A stretch of 64,000 bases of DNA from Tricholomella constricta (lineage: Eukaryota; Basidiomycota; Agaricomycetes; Agaricales; Lyophyllaceae), in the NCBI GenBank assembly GCA_013368375.1, contig JAACJP010000002.1, forward strand, positions 1-64,000, written 5' to 3'. The notes under the pieces were generated by a model. The model was not told the DNA's origin. It did not search any database and worked only from the letters and a program-made list of their open reading frames with translations. Positions 46,914-58,047 of the stretch are shown piece after piece. The position numbers and the translations under genes were made by a program. Numbering within the stretch: position 1 is the stretch's first letter; every line of letters begins with the position of its first letter.

Positions 46914-48362
46914 CTACTCCCGTAGTATCCTCGAGACACGCACAGAATACCCAGGCGGCGGCTCGTCAGACAGCCCCTGAGCCCACTCCGAGTTCTGCTG
47001 AACCTGCAAATACTCGATATGTGCCCGCATCTGCTGCATCTGCTCCCTCATCACTGCGATCTCCTGTTCCCTCTGACGCGTCTGCGGTGGCGAGAGCGGC
47101 GCGTAGCTGCTCGGGCTCCCCGGGGTACCCTCTTCCAGCTTGCGGTCCTTGTTTAGCTCTTGCATCTCGCGCAAGAGGTTCTGTAGCTGCTGGTCGAGCT
47201 CTGCCTGCCGTTCTCTGCGGAGTTGCTCCCTGACTTCTGGGTCTAGATTAGTGGACCTCAAGGTGTACACCTGTTGTGTCCTTGTTGGCCTGGATGCGTC
47301 ATCTTGTTGCCCCATACGCTGTGGCGCCAGTACGGTTTCTCCAGGGACCACCGTAGTCACTGTAAGTTGTCCTCCTGCGTCTCGAGATTCGGAGTCATTT
47401 GGAACACCGTCGTCGGTGGACGGGACATTTCTGTAACCGTTAGGAGACGAATCATTCGTCAAGGACTCAGAAGGTGGATTCTCCAGTGCTGGTTGTATTG
47501 CATCAGGAGTCGTCACCATCACCACTTTTCCTCGGCGTCCGCGGCGGCACAAAAAGAAAAGGGCTAGGGACGCCGCCAGCACCGTCAGTCCGCCTGATAC
47601 TCCGCCTGCTATCGGCACCACCTGCCCAACTGTCGTCGTAGCGGACGGCATGCTTGGTGGTATCGAGGTGGTTGGTTGTATTGAAGCGGTCTGTGGTTCG
47701 TCGGCACTAGCATTTTCCTGATCAGAGCAATATATCAAGGTGAAGTAATCTGACGAACGTGTAGATGGCATAGTCGAAGCTGACATAGAGGTGGCGGTCC
47801 CTTCCAGAAGCGGAGATAGTCAGGTTGTGGTCAATGTTGGGCAGATTTAGGCCGGTGTACGCGGCGACGTTGTACTGGAATCTATCATGGTGTGATGACG
47901 GGCTGTGCAGGAACGAACCGACATGTCTGCCGTCCAGGGTGAAATTGCATGCCGTATCTGTCTTGATGTTTGCGATGATCAAGAACACGTAGATGGCGGT
48001 TCCTGGAAGCAAAATTCAAGATCTTCGTCAGTTCACCGACCCCCTTAGCGGTCACAGTGCAACATTGAACGCATACCTGTGAAGTTCATGCGTATGGATA
48101 TCGGTGTCCCGTCTGGCCCTTTGTATGATGCAGACGTCCATGTCCCCTTGAAGGCGAGAGCCTTGTCCGCCTTCACTCGACAGTCCCCGCACGTTTGGTC
48201 CTCCCAAACGCCAGGGTCGTCAGGCAAAAACATAGGCCGGGCGCCAGTAACCGAGTCCCCCAGGGTATCATCTATGGTCCTGTTCACGAGAACGGCCCGC
48301 GCATGCCAGACACGAAGAGAATAAAACAACAAGAGGAGAGAGTGGAGAATCCGCAAGATCAT
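46914..48362 (-). CDS. RTIDD-family membrane protein 6
   Basis: Minus-strand exons 48362-48077, 48002-47759, 47706-46914 (phases 1 and 2), 1323 nt, 440 aa. Signal peptide MILRILHSLLLLFYSLRVWH, then VNRTIDDTLGDSVTG, CGDC, CNFTLDG, YVSFDYAIYT. A Thr/Ser stalk is followed by a transmembrane segment (AGGVSGGLTVLAASLALFFL) with CRRGRRGK stop-transfer, and a tail with a coiled coil (EQLRRERQAELDQQLQNLL; MREQMQQMRAHIEYLQVQQ) ending PPPGYS. The tail is closest to members 1 and 7. It is about 14 kb from the tandem array and inverted. Confidence 0.82.
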
Positions 48363-48861
48363 GCTTGGGAGAACGGTGGGGAAGGTCGAGCTCGGTCACT
48401 GCAAAGAGCTGTCCGAGCTTCATAATTAACCCGCGCAAGCGCTGCCGCACCTCGTTACTCATGACCATCAGATGGCATCCTCGTTCAACACGAAGATGAG
48501 AAGACACGCCTCGCGCGGTCTATAGGTCTGACATATCGATGCACATTGCAACCTCGGGAATAAATCAATTGGACGGACCTCTGAACATCAGCTTGGTCTT
48601 CATTGAAATAACATGATGGGCCACAGAACAATAATACAATATGTGAAAAATCACGAGAAGATCGGATGTTCTGTGATGCGATTGCAATTGGTGGTTGGTC
48701 GTCAACTCCGCCATCAGTAAATTGGGAAAGTTTTGGTAAAGCGTTGTTACAACTGTACATGTTTGGTCATGTTATTGAGTAATTTGAATGCATTATCGGG
48801 AGATTAGAATAATTGTAAAGGATCATAAGGAGTTGAAAAACAGGGTAATTATTATTGAACA

Positions 48862-49578
48862 TTATATTTTGGCAGAATGTTTCATCAGAATGCTAACAGG
48901 TTTGCCTTTCAGGCAGTAATTATGTTCACTGCAGTTTCCCACTGTTGTTGCCCGCATACCTTTGTTCTGCATGACCTTCATTTTCGAAGCTAATCCCCCT
49001 TGCGAAATACCAGTGAGCGCACGTGGGCGTGGGCGAGGTTGAGCAAAACTCAGTTGACACTCAGCTCCGGAAAATCCCGCCTTGACAACCGCAATTTCTT
49101 GCGCATTTTTTTTTGCTGGCATCTCCCTGCTCCGCCCATGTCCTCTCGTTTGCTCCTGCTCAATGTTGCAGTTGGGCTTCTTTGTGATCACACATGTAAC
49201 CGTGATTGTCCCAGTTGTGGGCACCAAGTTTATTGGCACAAAGGACCTTTCTTTTTGAGCACAAATGTTAACGAGAATTCGATGTATTCCTGTTTGCCTT
49301 TCTCTGCTTGGATGACAAGTACGTCGCCAAACACCTGTAAATGGCACTGAAATTGACACACCCCATTGACAGGTTTTTCCCAAGCACGCGACAGCGACGG
49401 CGGCCTCTCGTGCTTTTGGTCCACACCCTCCATGAACAACCTGCCGTGGAATTTTAAGTTTAGGGGTGAGCTGTGTGGGTCCTGCCGTCAATACTGTAGT
49501 TAAAATTTTCCAACAATATATATGGTTTGTTGCCCCCATATCCGAATATCTTGAAATGTGATTGGTACTTGATGGCAC
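48862..49578 (-). CDS. orphan ORF, unknown
   Basis: A 238-codon open frame in AT-rich DNA, where long frames are less expected. The product is basic, Cys-rich, and has no signal peptide, transmembrane segment or recognisable motif. No splice-linked neighbours were found. It could be a chance frame or a transposon remnant. Confidence 0.22.
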   Translation of the reverse strand: MPSSTNHISRYSDMGATNHIYCWKILTTVLTAGPTQLTPKLKIPRQVVHGGCGPKAREAAVAVACLGKTCQWGVSISVPFTGVWRRTCHPSRERQTGIHRILVNICAQKERSFVPINLVPTTGTITVTCVITKKPNCNIEQEQTRGHGRSREMPAKKNAQEIAVVKAGFSGAECQLSFAQPRPRPRALTGISQGGLASKMKVMQNKGMRATTVGNCSEHNYCLKGKPVSILMKHSAKI

Positions 49579-49858
49579 TTATTTCACGAAACGACAAAGC
49601 ATTGGACTGACAGTCATAATTATGTAAATTCTCGACCCAATATAACATTTGGCCGAAACGGCCTCCAGTTGTGAAAAAAGAGGTAGGCCTTTATGGCCAT
49701 ATCCGGACTTACAATAGTAGGTAAAATATTATAGCAAATTATACCTCTTACATCAAGTTTCAACTCGGGCATTCAGTATACTATCGATTACCGGAATCAT
49801 GCAAATTTACTGATGGCGAGTCCACGGATTCCTCGCAATATAAATGGCATTAATACCA

Positions 49859-49882
49859 TTCATCCATCCATCCATCCATCCA
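49859..49882. repeat. CATC tetranucleotide microsatellite
   Basis: About six CATC units, non-coding. Confidence 0.85.
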
Positions 49883-50028
49883 CGCAACTGAGAATTTATC
49901 TTGTCTTCATCGAACAAACCCAGTTGCCAAAGGTCCTATCCAAACGACAAAACCAAGGGTGTTATAGTAACGCCACTAATCAAAAGAACATTTATTCATA
50001 GCTCCGCGGAGGATGATCCAGCTAATTT

Positions 50029-53000
50029 TCAAAAGCTAGACATTGAGTCCCCATTCACTTCCAAGGACTCTGAATCGGCCTCCGCAATGTCAACTCCCCC
50101 CAGCCGGTCCAAGGAATCGAAGATGACACCTAAGGCAATCAGACCAAAGCTACACGCCCCGAATGCGTAATTCAGTGTTTGGCTATACATCCAGGCCTCC
50201 CATGCATTCCCGAGTCCGATAATGAGTTGTTCTTGTGAAGCATTCCCGACATCGTCGATGAGTTCCTTCTGAACATCTCGGGCAAGAGTCGAAGCATGAA
50301 GGCGCATCCTGTACATTCGATCTTTCCTCCATCGCCTCTGTGAGCACTTCGCAAGGATAGTGCCAGCGACTACTTCCGCCTCCAAGAGCCGGACTCCGGG
50401 CGTGTTCGATATGGTGTGCGTGGCGCAGATGTACTGGAGTTCGTCGACGTAGCGTCGGAACGTTGTGGATATGTGTTGCGATATGTCAACAGGTTTCGAA
50501 GCGGAACAGAGGTGGCGCTCCACGCGGGCTTTTAGACGTAATGTGATAGGATCCTGTGGTGATTGCTTTTCGGCTTTGGCGTCGATGGCAATGGGTTCGG
50601 GGTCATCCAGAGTTATCGAGCGATACAAGACACCAAGCGCTCGGCTTGACTCATAATAGTCGGTGTGGCGAGGCGAAACTACCTCCGCCGCATGCCAGTC
50701 GGGCTTGCATCGAATAAGCGTGCGGGGCAATCTGTTATTGTTTATGTCAACCGCCATTCCTTGTTTGGGATAGTCGACCGCCTGTGTGGCGTTGAGTTTG
50801 GAGGAGATGAAAAGTAGCCAAGCATTACCTGCGAGCACAATTGGGCAAGCCAAGTACAGCTTTCATCGCGGATTCCCTCCTTGCGACCAAATCAATTGGC
50901 TGTCAGCATTACCTGATCGTGTGTGCGCATGAATTTACCTTTGATTGATCTTCGAACATGCCATATCAACACCTCCCACCACTGAGCATTGTGGTAGCGA
51001 CGTACCTGCGATCACCAGGAGTCGGTCTGATAACAAACCCTGTCAAGATGTGAATGGAGCACACAGAAAGAAAGCAAAGAAAGGTTACCAAGACATCAGA
51101 GTTGATATATTCTACAATAAAGTCACAGATGTCTTCGACAGTACTATCCCTCTCGATTGTGAATGTTCCCGCAGATTTGTAAGCTGCAGGTTCATCAGTA
51201 TCAGACGGCAATAAAGGTTCGTAACAGATAACAGAGAATAGATCCCTACGGAAAGAAGATTATGTCAGGTGCTGCTCAGTGTAACCAGACAGGACATCAT
51301 CAGCCACACATACCCATCTACATCACCGCCGCCGAGCTGGGATGCCAAAGAACGACTTCCTGATGTCGGCTGTGAGCTCAATTTATCTCCCAATAATTCA
51401 AGCGGATATTTACCGACAGATGGAAGAACGACTACATTCTTCATGTGCCTGAATAAACAAAGCATCCCAGCTGGCGGCTTTCCAATGGCGCGTACCCGTT
51501 GTACTAGGTAAAGGAAGTCAGAATACAAGTCGATCGATTAAGGATCGAATATCACCATCGCCGGGATGAACCACAGGGCTCCTAGAAATCGAGCAGGATC
51601 CCTCCAACCACGTCGGTTCAGTTTCAGGAGATCTTTGGATGCAAGCTTTGGATAAAATCTCAGGAATATGATGACGTGCTGAGAAACAATATGACAAACC
51701 GAAAATATGGCCTTCTCGCAATGTATAGACATTTTCTACACCAGCGTTTGTGTATGCTGGACCTTCGTCTGCGACTCCTACGAGCAAATAACTTTGAGGA
51801 ATCGGGATACGAGCACTATGCTTGATCTCCCTCAAAACATCCAACATGGACACTTGACGAACTTGTCGTAAAAAGGGATTGTCGAAACCAGGACTTCGAT
51901 TTTGCGAATTTAATTCAAGTCCGAGCTCCTCAATGCTTTTCAGCAGGCGCGCCAAGCGGTACGGTCGGCCGAGGCCGTGGCCGTCTAAAATGGACCGGAA
52001 TTGTGAACAAGAGTCGTTTATTGTTCGTGCCTCGGCCACGGCGTCGTCTTGTAGCTTCACGAAGGAGTCCATTCTGACTCCAAGGTCTTCCAGAATCATG
52101 ATCAATGGTCTGAAAACTGTTAGCAATGCGTGTACACGGTACAATAGATGTTCAAACCTGTTAAGATAGCAGGTATTGGGATGCTCAAACGCCTGAGCTA
52201 TCTCTATGTCCGCCGTTTCTGCTTGGGAAACCTTGAATTTCCTCATCGACGGTCGTAATTGCATGTGGATTCCATCAGAGCGCTTGTCCAGTTCTTCGTC
52301 CACCCCAACCACACCTTTATATCCCAAAAAGCGGATTTGATACTGCCAAAAGAGATTATGAGAAGATGTACACTGAAAATTGATTACAGAATGCTTACTG
52401 CAGACGGTTGGACAGATTTTTTGAAATTATCGCCCCGTCCGGCACATAGGGCAGCCCAAATTCGGTCCCCAAGCGCCTTCGAGATGGTACCCACTCCATC
52501 GGTGAATTGGTATGGTTCGAAGCCAAGGTCTGCAATCTCCTTCCACTCGTCGCGGCGTATCTGGACTGACGGATCAGTAGCTGTGAAGGCTTGAGCCATT
52601 CTGGCCGCATATTTGGAGGGAGACTTCAACAGTTCCGTTCCCTCGAAATCGCCAAGTGTCCTCCGTATGTATTCCGAGTCGATAAATCCCCACTTTTTGT
52701 GATGGAAAGGGTTCATAAACCACACAGCATGTTCGCGCAACGCTGACGACGAGTACGCTAAGAACTCGAAGTGTCGCCCAGCAAGCTCAAATCCATCCTT
52801 TAGGATGCCGCCGACTCGCTCTTGGAGATATGTCGACCCGTCAACTTCACGGGCCCAGCGATACTGGAGCCGGTCCTCGTCGCGAAAATCGACACGAACA
52901 AAGTGATCAAGATAGTCGCTATACATCCTGATAACGCGGTTGGATTGGGTCGCATAAGGACCTTCTAATATCATTCGTGTCGGGGTAAAGGTCACATGAG

Positions 53001-54367
53001 AACAGTGAAAACTTCCTGGTGGTAAAACGGAGTCAAGAGAGGTGAATTCACGATTGACACGGGCAAAGCAATCCAAGGGGGACTCGCGGATGGGCCGAAT
53101 TTCAAGTTTCTCGTGATAGTGTCGCAATAGGTTCGCAACGTCCCGTGCACCGTGGCCGGCACAGAGTTTGCGGACTGATGGCAAGAGCGTGGTGATGTCC
53201 TCAGTGTGAAGGAGACAATTGTGGAGAAGTGATTCGAGCTGAAAAGCAACCGGCCACGGTAATTGTTTAAACTCGCATCCCAGTCGATATAGTCGTTTTG
53301 GTGTGAAAAATCCTTGACGATCCGCATAAACGTTATTGGCACCTTGACAGTGGATGATCATGTTCTCTGCTAGACCAGCAATTTTGCACATTTCGGTGAA
53401 CTTGCGCACTATGTCCACTTTTGGGTCGTTATAGATAAGTATGCGTAGATGCTGGGCGTATGGCGCAACGACTTTATGGCCTGGATGTAAAGATCCGACC
53501 CTGCGCTTGAATTTCCGATTATCCTTCTCCTTGTCACCAGTAAGAGCTCGATGAAATTCAATCTCTTCGAGGATAGGTGGCGTCAGGGTATCAAAGCAAA
53601 CATCTAGTTCCGTATTGTGAGCATTGTGCAGCATCTAGTCGTTATACGCACATGGGTTTCCGTCGTAGCCGACAGCAATCTTCTGGATGCTCGCGAGGTT
53701 GATTGCAATACTTGAGCCAACTTTATCCGTCATGTCATTTCCAAGCTGCAAGAACCACACGTAAGCCAGGGAAAGGCCGTTCAGGGATTGAACAAACTGA
53801 GATTCGTATAAGTTTATGATCGTACTCGAATGCCAACCATCCTATACTCTCGGTAGTATATTTTCGCTCCCACTCCACGGAAAATGCGCGTGAGGAGAGG
53901 CGCTCCTGAGGACTAGAAGGATATTTGGGTCTATAAAATAGCCCGAATTGGACTGCATCAACGCGAAACTGATCCCCAAGGTCCATGAGCTTTTGCTGAC
54001 GTTCTTCCTCAATATCCGGGTTGATGTATGGTGTTTTGTCCAGTGTAAGCGCTAAATAGGGTGGAGGACTCCCGTGCATATAGAACTTGATTTTCTTCCC
54101 CTCGATCCTCAATGGACTGTCCTTGACCCAGTTCAGAAACTTGAATCCGATCTCGTTGGTGGGCAGAGTAAGGAACCCAGAACCATCGTTACCAACACCT
54201 CCCGCTTTGCTTGGATTGAGCTTCACTCGAAAGTTTATCGGGCGATCGACCGCGTTTTCGTCACGTCGTCGAGGCGCGAACTCTTCTGAATGGAGAATGG
54301 TGGCGACTTTTCGTGTCACAGTCCATTCGTTAACGTCGTACGGGAGGTAAACTATCTTCAGGTCCAT
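50029..54367 (-). CDS. RNA-dependent RNA polymerase, QDE-1/RdRP family
   Basis: Thirteen minus-strand exons: 54367-53798, 53745-53652, 53603-52399, 52342-52158, 52109-51700, 51645-51556, 51503-51414, 51359-51314, 51245-51089, 51039-51006, 50949-50939, 50879-50829, 50781-50029, 3696 nt, 1231 aa. The N-terminal RdRP block (INFRVKLN, GGVGNDGSGFLTLPT) precedes the core: FRALGYKGVVGVDEEL-like FLGYKGVVGVDEEL, SRSPVVHPGD, RAIGKPPAGMLCLFRHMKNV, and the catalytic DVDGD at residues 894-898 (GGGDVDGDLFSV), completed across an intron. DICDFIVEYINSDVLGLLSD and AVDYPKQG follow. Exon 11 is only 11 nt. Cellular RdRPs make double-stranded RNA for small-RNA silencing, including of transposons. All junctions hold frame, so the gene appears functional. 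Confidence 0.95.
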
Positions 54368-54638
54368 CGTAGAACAGACGGTCCAGGTAGTTATCGATCA
54401 AGTCGAAGGCATGCGCGGAATCGTGACTAGCCCCGCGTGCATATGTCACATCGCCCTCCGTCACGGACGTGAATGCCCTCCTGATCAGCATGCATCTTAG
54501 TCTGAATGCTTCAATTCCCGTTGCGTTCCAATCATCAATTATCTCCAGCGGATTCTGGATCACGATTCTGCTTGCGACCATCTTTCTGTTCCTCCTGCCA
54601 GTGCTGCCATTCTCTCGTCTGAAGACCAGGAAACGCAC
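54330..54638 (-). other. upstream ORF overlapping the RdRP start codon
   Basis: A 102-codon minus-strand frame starting 270 nt upstream of the RdRP ATG and ending 38 nt inside the RdRP coding region in another frame. Codon choice looks protein-like (IIDDWNATGIEAFRLRC). It may be a regulatory upstream ORF on the RdRP mRNA or a chance frame opposite plus-strand coding sequence. Confidence 0.3.
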
Positions 54639-54693
54639 TTTAAGACGCTCTCAAGCACATCAAGCACTCTTGTTTCTTTTTACGCCGACCCAT

Positions 54694-55663
54694 ATGGCAT
54701 GGCCCTCGAAATATGCGACCCTACTCGACGCCATTGCTTCAGAAAACTCAAATACCATCCATGTCTTCGCTCCTCGTCTTTTGTACAGTATCAGGACCGG
54801 AGTCATCGAACTCAGAGAGGCTCAGGATCTACGTGAACTCTTCCGTGGTCACCTTCGTGTGTATGGATGGAGAGTGCTTTTGACTATAGATATTTCTTGG
54901 AGAACTTCAATCCTTAAATGGATTCTGACTTCTCAGGTTCCATCGTCTTTGAAGGTGAGTAGTAGACTATTTTATCCTTCAGAATACCGATGAGTACTCT
55001 CCAGATCAGAAATGATGAATATGCCGAATGTTTGACACACATCGTGACCCCCGTGATGAACATGCTGACCTAGGATGTCAAGTTCGGCAGAAAACAGCTG
55101 TGCTCTCCACTACGTTCTCTATCCCTACTACAATCGAGGAATCGCATGTCCCAATGTTATGCAACCCCCATCGCGATCCCACCATGTACCTGGACTTTGT
55201 CGCATATCCTGACTTGGGACCGACTATACGTGCTTTCAAAACTCGCATCAAATCACCAAGCTCCGCTTCTCTCGAACTTACCACAATCGCTCCGAGCATC
55301 CCGTTCCTCAGTGATGACTTCGTGCTCTGCTCTCTCCCTTTCATGCCTCGCAAATATCTCAAGGATTCGATTCCTCGAAGAACCTCGACTCCTCTACTTA
55401 CTACACTGCACTCTGTCACGCAATACTTGTCTTTAGGCAACCCGAAGACGACCATTGTATCCATCACCAACGTTACCAACGAACAAGTCGCCGCTTTGCG
55501 GATATCGCGACAGAAACTCATCACCGACAGGGCTATCAGGTCAGGACTAATAACAGAGTGGGGTGAGAACGAATGGCGAGAGCATATATTTCTTCTCGAT
55601 TGGGAGGCAGGGCTGCTGGCTGCAGGATTGCTCACAAGATGGTCTATCGTTATTCGGAAATAG
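54694..55663 (+). CDS. hypothetical protein
   Basis: Three exons, 54694-54954, 55005-55043, 55091-55663 (introns 50 and 47 nt, the second with a TGCTGAC branch site), 290 aa. Start at MAWPSKYATLLDAI; a longer N-terminus is possible because open frames with coding-like codons continue upstream. Exon 2 encodes only 13 residues (IRNDEYAECLTHI). No transmembrane or signal features in this model. Not recognised. Divergent from the RdRP, 327 bp apart. Confidence 0.55.
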
Positions 55664-56187
55664 ATAGTGGATTATATTATATGTTGAGGGACATGGTCCT
55701 TTCATTTCGAGAAGGATACGTCAGCAGTAACAATTCACTGTGCTGTCGTTGCAGGAAGCTTGTTTGTCCGAGTCATCCCTAGGCCTCGGAGCGTCAGTAT
55801 TTCTGTACGACCCAGAGGAGATTTCTACTTCACAACTAAAGCAGCCTGTCTCTCATAGTGGTGCTGAATTTACAAGTAAAATTAAAATTGTTCAGAAAGT
55901 CCTCTTTCTCGAAGATGTAATGACAGTTGCGGCAGTACGTATGTAATTCTAGATTTGGTAGGGGACAATATGTGCTGTACTTTCCCTAAAAAGAATCCTT
56001 GAATCATCGCGTGTCCAACGGTACACTAGTGGTGGGGGTGATGGTCGCGAGCTCCGCAGCCGACCGGGGACTGGCAGCGCGCGAGCAGCGGGACTCGACA
56101 CCAAATGGCAGGGCAAAGAAAGTAGTATTTCAGGCGCAAGCCAAAAAAAAAAAACTTCACCAAAGCACAGAGTAACGCAAGGCTGAG
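55664..56187. other. intergenic, possible extra exon
   Basis: 524 bp between convergent genes. A short frame after an AG near 55755 (SLFVRVIPRPRSVSISVRP) looks protein-like and could be an alternative last exon of the gene to the left; not assigned. An A-rich run is near 56141. Confidence 0.4.
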
Positions 56188-57751
56188 CTAGACAAAGGAA
56201 TCCCGGCCGCGCAGACTAGGGGCCCCGACCGTCGAATACCCAGGCGGAGGATCATCTGACAGCCCCCGCGCCCAGTCAGAATTCAGCTGTTGCTGCAGAT
56301 GCCCAATCTCAGCCCCCATGGCGCTAATCTGTGCTCTCAACTGCGCCATCTCATGCCTCTCGCTTCGCCTGCGACCCAACGATGAATGCAAGGCAGCACG
56401 CCGACGATTAGGCTTGTGGGTGCTGTTTGTCCTCTCGAGTGCATATATCTCCTGCCTGAGCCCCTGTATCTGAGCGTCGATCTCGGCCTGGCGGTGCCGG
56501 ATGAGAGCTTCGGAGCTGTCTCCACCACTAGATGTCGAGTGATCGTAAGGTGGAGGCGAATTGCTCGCCGGTCTGTTGGGAGGTTGGGGACGCCTTGAAT
56601 CCTGAGGTAGGTTTAGGGTCGAAAGGGGGAGTCCGTCAATGGTGAACGGCACGTTGGCCCGATTTGAAGTAGAAGTACGTGCTCTTGACGAACGTGCCAA
56701 CTTGTTCCGACGTCGGCAATACAAGAGGAGAAGTAATGCGAATAGCACAAAGAGCACGCCAGCGATACCTCCAACTATTGCACCAGTTTGGGAACCAGGA
56801 TGGGGATCAGTTTGATCACCACTTTGGGAACCAGTCTGATCACCAGTTTGGGAACCAGTTTGATCACCAGTTTGGGAACCACTTTGATCACCAGTTTGGG
56901 GCCCATGTGAAGGATTGGGACCGCTGGTTGGGATGTCCGTTGTCGTGTTTGACGATGAAGTCGGATTTGGGGTTTGGGACTCAAGGGTTATGCTAGTCGA
57001 TGATGTCGACGATGAAATGTCACTTCTCGAAGTCGTGCTAGTTATCGAGGTTATGCTGGGGGTTGTCGTAACAGGTGGAGGTGGAGGAACTGGAATCGGG
57101 GTATCGTCGAAGCTATGAAAAGTGAGTATTTACCACATTGGCAAGAAATTGGATGAACTGACGTGTATTGGGCATAGTCGAAACTGGTGAAAACATGACG
57201 GTCAACTCCAGAGGTTGAAATCAATAGCGTATGGTCGATATTGGGAAGATTTTCTTTTTTGTAGACCAGAGAATGGAACTGGTATTCTTTGCTTGTCGAA
57301 GGAACATGGTGGAAGCGTACAGGGGAGGTGCCGTCCAGCGTGAAGTCGCAAAGCGTCTCAGTAGTGATGTGGTCGGCGACAAAGTTCGCAAGAATGAAGA
57401 AAACGTAAACCGCAGTGCCTTCGGGATTAAGAAATTACTTTAGCGACTGGAGGCATTTAGAAAAAGTGCTCTCTTACCCTTAAACGAAAACTCGATCGAC
57501 ATACCAGAGGCATAGTAAGGGTCCTCGTTTCTATATGTGAGAGCGGAATATGTTCTTTCGAAGACGTTGTCTAGGGGTGGCTGTATCGCACATCCGGTAC
57601 ATTCTGGACCCTGCCAACGACCCGGTTTGTAGATGGGTGTTGTTCCAGTCACCGAGTCCCCCAGGGTATCGTCAATCGTTCGATTCGTAGGGCCAGCATC
57701 TGCGAGCTGCAAAAGAACAAGAAGAAATATAAGAAACGACGACCAATGCAT
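56188..57751 (-). CDS. RTIDD-family membrane protein 7 with a Gln/Gly repeat stalk
   Basis: Minus-strand exons 57751-57478, 57418-57163, 57112-56188, 1455 nt, 484 aa. Signal peptide MHWSSFLIFLLVLLQLADAG, then TNRTIDDTLGDSVTG, CTGC, an AVYVFFILAN strand, CDFTLDG, FTSFDYAQYT. The stalk is Thr/Ser/Pro-rich and then carries repeats of GSQTGDQT type (56784-56903). The transmembrane helix (AIVGGIAGVLFVLFALLLLL) ends at YCRRR. The tail has the family PFTIDG motif and a coiled coil ending in PPPGYS. The start at 57751 gives the signal peptide. Confidence 0.82.
56784..56903 (-). repeat. 24-bp tandem repeat encoding GSQTGDQT in the stalk of member 7
   Basis: Four to five imperfect units with GGTTCCCAAACTGGTGATCA cores, all in frame. 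Unique to this family member in the window. Confidence 0.85.
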
Positions 57752-58047
57752 CGGTCGGAGAAGGAAACGAGAGCCGGTGCTGAGGCTTGGAGATTCACGC
57801 ACAAGGCTGTGCGCGCTGTTACACCTGAGTTTCAGACATGTTCAGCTGATGATCAGGTTATACTTAGACAAATACGGCAGTAGCTGTCAATGTAGAGTTG
57901 ATGTAGGCCTGATGGACCTCGGATAGATGGATGTCAGGATGAAAATTAATTGAATCCCGCAGGGCCACGGGGTCACGTGTATTTAGTGTCCTGTCTGTTG
58001 CGGTTTATTTACGCGTTTGTTGGAATATTTCTTTCACCGCAGCGACG

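Larger units (their letters stand above)
48363..50028. other. AT-rich intergenic region with an orphan ORF
   Basis: 1.67 kb between member 6 and the RNA polymerase stop, more AT-rich than the surroundings. It holds an orphan ORF (48862-49578) and a CATC tetranucleotide run at 49859-49882. Otherwise nothing recognised. Confidence 0.5.

Noticed and set aside
49859..49882. Possible CRISPR-like or telomere-like short repeat
   Set aside because: It is a simple CATC microsatellite with no spacers; CRISPR is not expected in a fungal nucleus.
55078..55635. 185-codon minus-strand ORF opposite the gene at 54694-55663
   Set aside because: The plus strand has clearly better codon choice and splice signals with matching phase; the minus frame is its shadow.
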